7,452 nucleotides of DNA from Ignavibacteria bacterium. Its GTDB lineage: Bacteria > Bacteroidota > Ignavibacteria > Tepidaquicellales > OLB5. The notes beneath the pieces were generated by a model. It saw only the letters and a list, made by a program, of their open reading frames with translations. It was not told where the DNA came from and ran no database searches. The number at the start of each line of letters is the position of its first letter. Position 1 is the first letter of the stretch. The translations under genes were made by a program, and so were the position numbers. Positions 5,929 to 7,452 of this stretch are shown here, piece after piece. Where the stretch lies: contig JAUQWT010000310.1 in assembly GCA_030835005.1 (NCBI GenBank), positions 1 through 7,452 on the forward strand, written 5' to 3'.

Positions 5929-6846
5929 TTTTATCAAAACCATTTTTCTTGTTTCTGTATACGTAATGCTGAGCGAAGCCGAAGCATCTAATCTATAATA
6001 ATACACACCGCTCGGCAAATCGCTACCGTCAAAATCAACTTCATACGTGCCCTGTGATAGCTGTTGATTTACCAACACCTGAATTTCCTTACCCAAGACA
6101 TCAAATACAGTTAATACTGCAAATCCTGATTTTGTCATTTGGAATTTGACCTTTGTCATTGGATTAAACGGGTTGGGATAATTCTGTGAAAGAGAAAATT
6201 CCTTTGGAACCTCGCTGCTTATCTGATTAATCCCAACAGGAAAGGTTGTATCGCCATATACAACACCGTCAATCACGCATCCGCGCAATATATAAATACA
6301 GCTGCCGGCAGACGAGCAGCCCTGGGTAGAACTTAAAAGACCAATATCTTTAGCATATGTACGGATCTGAGACCAGTTCGGAATGCTGAGGCCGAACTTT
6401 CTGGTTTTCCTCATAGTGCCGAAAACAAGCTGAACATTAGTATCAAGACACTGGTTGGAATTGCAGGCGTTTTGAAGATTATCACCTACTTTTCGCTTTA
6501 GTGAATCCAGCAGCCCTTCACCATTATACCACGGACAGCTGTTACCTAATATCAGTACGTTCCCCGACAATGAATCTATCCTGAAAGATCCAATAGTCAC
6601 CAAAAAGGGGTTTGGAATGGAAGCCGGGCATGGTGTGCAGGCAGGCCCCGTGACAGCGAGATTATAATAAAGATGACCTGCTGATAATACTGTTCCGGTT
6701 TTCCGGACTTTCTGCGAGCCTGAACCCCATTGATATATCCAGGTATTACCAACTTTCAACGGAAGATACTTCACAATGCTCGTATCCTGAGATCTAAGAA
6801 CACCGGAAATTAAGATAAGGCAAATGAAAATTACTAATTTTTTCAT
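5926..6846 (-). CDS. T9SS-secreted cysteine-rich protein with uncharacterised PLKVGN-W-Y domain
   Basis: 306 residues. The signal peptide is about 1-19 (MKKLVIFICLILISGVLRS). The mature part opens with YLPLKVGNTWIYQW (27-40). Next come SFRIDSLSGN (87-96), LLDSLKRKVGD (112-122), a Cys pair 128/133 leading to LDTN, TYAKDIGLLSS (163-173) and GCVIDGVVYGDT (189-200). Eight cysteines (70, 73, 104, 128, 133, 177, 183, 190) make it the most cysteine-rich copy; an even count fits disulfides in a secreted protein. Linker GINQISSEVP (205-214), then the sorting domain with NYPNPFNP (222-229) and the C-terminal RKMVLIK. Residues about 287-296 (DASASLSITY) come from a small palindromic DNA insert shared, in altered form, with the upstream gene. 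A strong AGGAG lies 6 bases before the ATG. No catalytic signature recognised. Confidence 0.9.
   Translation of the reverse strand: MKKLVIFICLILISGVLRSQDTSIVKYLPLKVGNTWIYQWGSGSQKVRKTGTVLSAGHLYYNLAVTGPACTPCPASIPNPFLVTIGSFRIDSLSGNVLILGNSCPWYNGEGLLDSLKRKVGDNLQNACNSNQCLDTNVQLVFGTMRKTRKFGLSIPNWSQIRTYAKDIGLLSSTQGCSSAGSCIYILRGCVIDGVVYGDTTFPVGINQISSEVPKEFSLSQNYPNPFNPMTKVKFQMTKSGFAVLTVFDVLGKEIQVLVNQQLSQGTYEVDFDGSDLPSGVYYYRLDASASLSITYTETRKMVLIK
5966..5987 (-). repeat. Small palindromic insert, GCTTCGGC type, in frame
   Basis: ATGCT (5966-5970) and AGCAT (5983-5987) flank a 12-base middle with GAGCGAAGCC-type sequence. It encodes ASASLSI near the C-terminus, where two other copies simply read AEKF or AEGF. 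Confidence 0.7.
6129..6156 (-). repeat. 7-base-phased degenerate repeat, mixed type
   Basis: The plus strand reads ATTTTGT, CATTTGG, AATTTGA, CCTTTGT, encoding VKFQMTKS. It has the CATTTGG-AATTTGA core of the 1666-1693 tract with altered outer units. Confidence 0.55.
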
Positions 6847-6852
6847 AATAAA

Positions 6853-6858
6853 CTCCTA
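6853..6858 (-). promoter_or_regulatory. Shine-Dalgarno TAGGAG overlapping the upstream stop codon
   Basis: TAGGAG, then TTTATT and the ATG at 6846. The TAG is the stop of the 5'-truncated gene. It is identical over 18 bases to the junction at 4047-4030. Confidence 0.85.
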
Positions 6859-7452
6859 CTTTATCAGAACCATTTTTTTAGTTTCAGTGTATGTAACGCC
6901 AAGCGGAGCAGAAGCGTCCAATCTGTAATAATACACACCGCTTGGCAGCTTGCTGCCTTCAAAATCAACTTCATATGTGCCCGGTGAAAGCTGTTGATTT
7001 ACCAAAACCTGAATTTGCTTACCCAATCCATCAAATACAGTTAAACGGACTGATCCGAAATCGGCAATACGAAATTCGAAATTGGTAGTTGGATTAAACG
7101 GATTAGGATAGTTTTGGGAAAGGGAGAATTCAAAAGGCACTTCGCTTGAGAGCTGGGTTATTCCCATCAACATCGAGGTATCACCGTAGAGAACGCCATC
7201 TAATACGCATCCCAGGAGTTCCATACCGTAAAGGTTCTGCCCTGAGCCGCCGTAAGCTGAAATTATTCCGATATCGCGTGCATAAACATTTCCAACATTT
7301 CCTTCTCCATTATAACGGAAATGTTTTGTCCTGCGCTGGGTACCGAATACTGTGCGGATATTTGTATCAATGCAGGTAAACAGGCTGGTTCCGCAATTTC
7401 TCCATGCAGAATCGTTCAGCCTCATCGAAAGACTATCTACCATTCTTTCGTT
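6856..7452 (-). CDS. T9SS-secreted PLKVGN-W-Y family protein, 5' end cut by window edge
   Basis: 198 residues are visible, counting from the right edge. The first ATG in frame (7443) is not the true start: the frame stays open to the edge (residues NER-MVDSLS), and this segment aligns with internal residues GDRMLDSLK and GEGLLDSLK of the two paralogues at 4045-4980 and 5926-6846. About 110-120 N-terminal residues, including the signal peptide and the PLKVGN motif, should therefore lie outside the window. Visible parts, numbered from the edge: a Cys pair 20/27 followed by IDTN; YARDIGIISA (57-66); GCVLDGVLYGDT (81-92); linker GITQLSSEVP (97-106); and sorting domain with NYPNPFNP (114-121) and final KKMVLIK. 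Residues 126-132 (EFRIADF) come from a third kind of 7-base-phased DNA at the site where other copies encode QMPNSGF or MSNVKGQMSNV. It also carries a diverged version of the late palindromic insert of the next gene. Function unknown. Confidence 0.88.
   Translation of the reverse strand, partial: NERMVDSLSMRLNDSAWRNCGTSLFTCIDTNIRTVFGTQRRTKHFRYNGEGNVGNVYARDIGIISAYGGSGQNLYGMELLGCVLDGVLYGDTSMLMGITQLSSEVPFEFSLSQNYPNPFNPTTNFEFRIADFGSVRLTVFDGLGKQIQVLVNQQLSPGTYEVDFEGSKLPSGVYYYRLDASAPLGVTYTETKKMVLIK
6896..6917 (-). repeat. Small palindromic insert, GCTTCGGC type, diverged copy
   Basis: A 22-base relative of 5966-5987 with 15 of 22 positions identical by hand count. Its outer stem is ACGC/GCGT instead of ATGC/GCAT, so pairing is kept. 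It encodes ASAPLGV. Confidence 0.65.
7056..7083 (-). repeat. 7-base-phased degenerate repeat, CGAAATT type
   Basis: The plus strand reads CGAAATC, GGCAATA, CGAAATT, CGAAATT. It encodes NFEFRIADF in the sorting domain of the truncated gene, at the site where the other genes carry TTTGACA- or ATTTGG-type units. Confidence 0.65.

Noticed and set aside
5771..5998. Plus-strand ORF ending MLSEAEASNL
   Set aside because: It spans a gene junction antisense to two clear cargo genes. The MLSEAEASNL end is only the reverse reading of the palindromic insert, not a separate protein.
7441..7443. ATG at 7443 as start of the rightmost gene
   Set aside because: The frame is open through the edge (NER before Met), and the surrounding residues align with the middle of paralogous domains. 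There is no signal peptide and no ribosome site can be judged here.

Overview
The whole window is one minus-strand, tightly packed run of seven genes for secreted proteins. Six visibly end in the same type IX secretion system (T9SS/Por) type A C-terminal sorting domain, with the NYPNPFNP start and the KKMVLIK-type end. The seventh is cut at the left edge just where that domain should begin. The wording of the sorting domain (SLSQNYPNPFNP, then LVNQQLSPGTYEVDF, then LPSGVYYYRL), the moderate-to-low GC content and the T9SS cargo all point to the Ignavibacteria/Kapabacteria/Chlorobi side of the Bacteroidota group. This is inference from family resemblance, not from a marker gene.

Layout in transcription order, right to left: a 5'-truncated gene (7452-6856) and three complete genes (6846-5926, 5916-4990, 4980-4045). 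These four share an uncharacterised cysteine-containing domain that starts with a PLK(V/I)GN-W-Y motif and ends with GC-(I/V)-DG-V-YGDT; the truncated gene shows only its second half. Then come two beta-propeller genes with Asp-box/Ycf48-like blades (4035-2752 and 2755-1436). Last is a WD40/PQQ-like propeller gene (1414 to beyond the left edge), which has no stop codon inside the window. No gap exceeds 21 bases and I see no promoter or terminator. The operon therefore starts beyond the right edge and may continue beyond the left one. Four junctions are the same cassette: the stop codon TAG is the first part of the Shine-Dalgarno TAGGAG (TAGGGC in one) and the next ATG follows exactly 9 bases after the stop.

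The proteins presumably cross the inner membrane by Sec signal peptides and the outer membrane by T9SS, to be secreted or anchored at the surface. Each gene has a variable N-terminal module joined to a nearly constant C-terminal module. No catalytic machinery is recognisable, so binding or structural surface roles are more likely than enzymatic ones, but the function is unknown.

The unexpected content is inside the sorting domains. One position carries DNA phased in 7-base units of three different sequence families, including four perfect-length TGTCAAA-type units in two genes. A second position, just before the final KKMVLIK strand, carries in-frame palindromic inserts of two unrelated types (GC-rich double hairpin in two genes; a GCTTCGGC-type hairpin in two others, with a compensatory base-pair change). 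These look like small mobile or expanding repeats tolerated at surface loops of a protein-export tag, in a gene array that also shows patchy, conversion-like sharing between copies.
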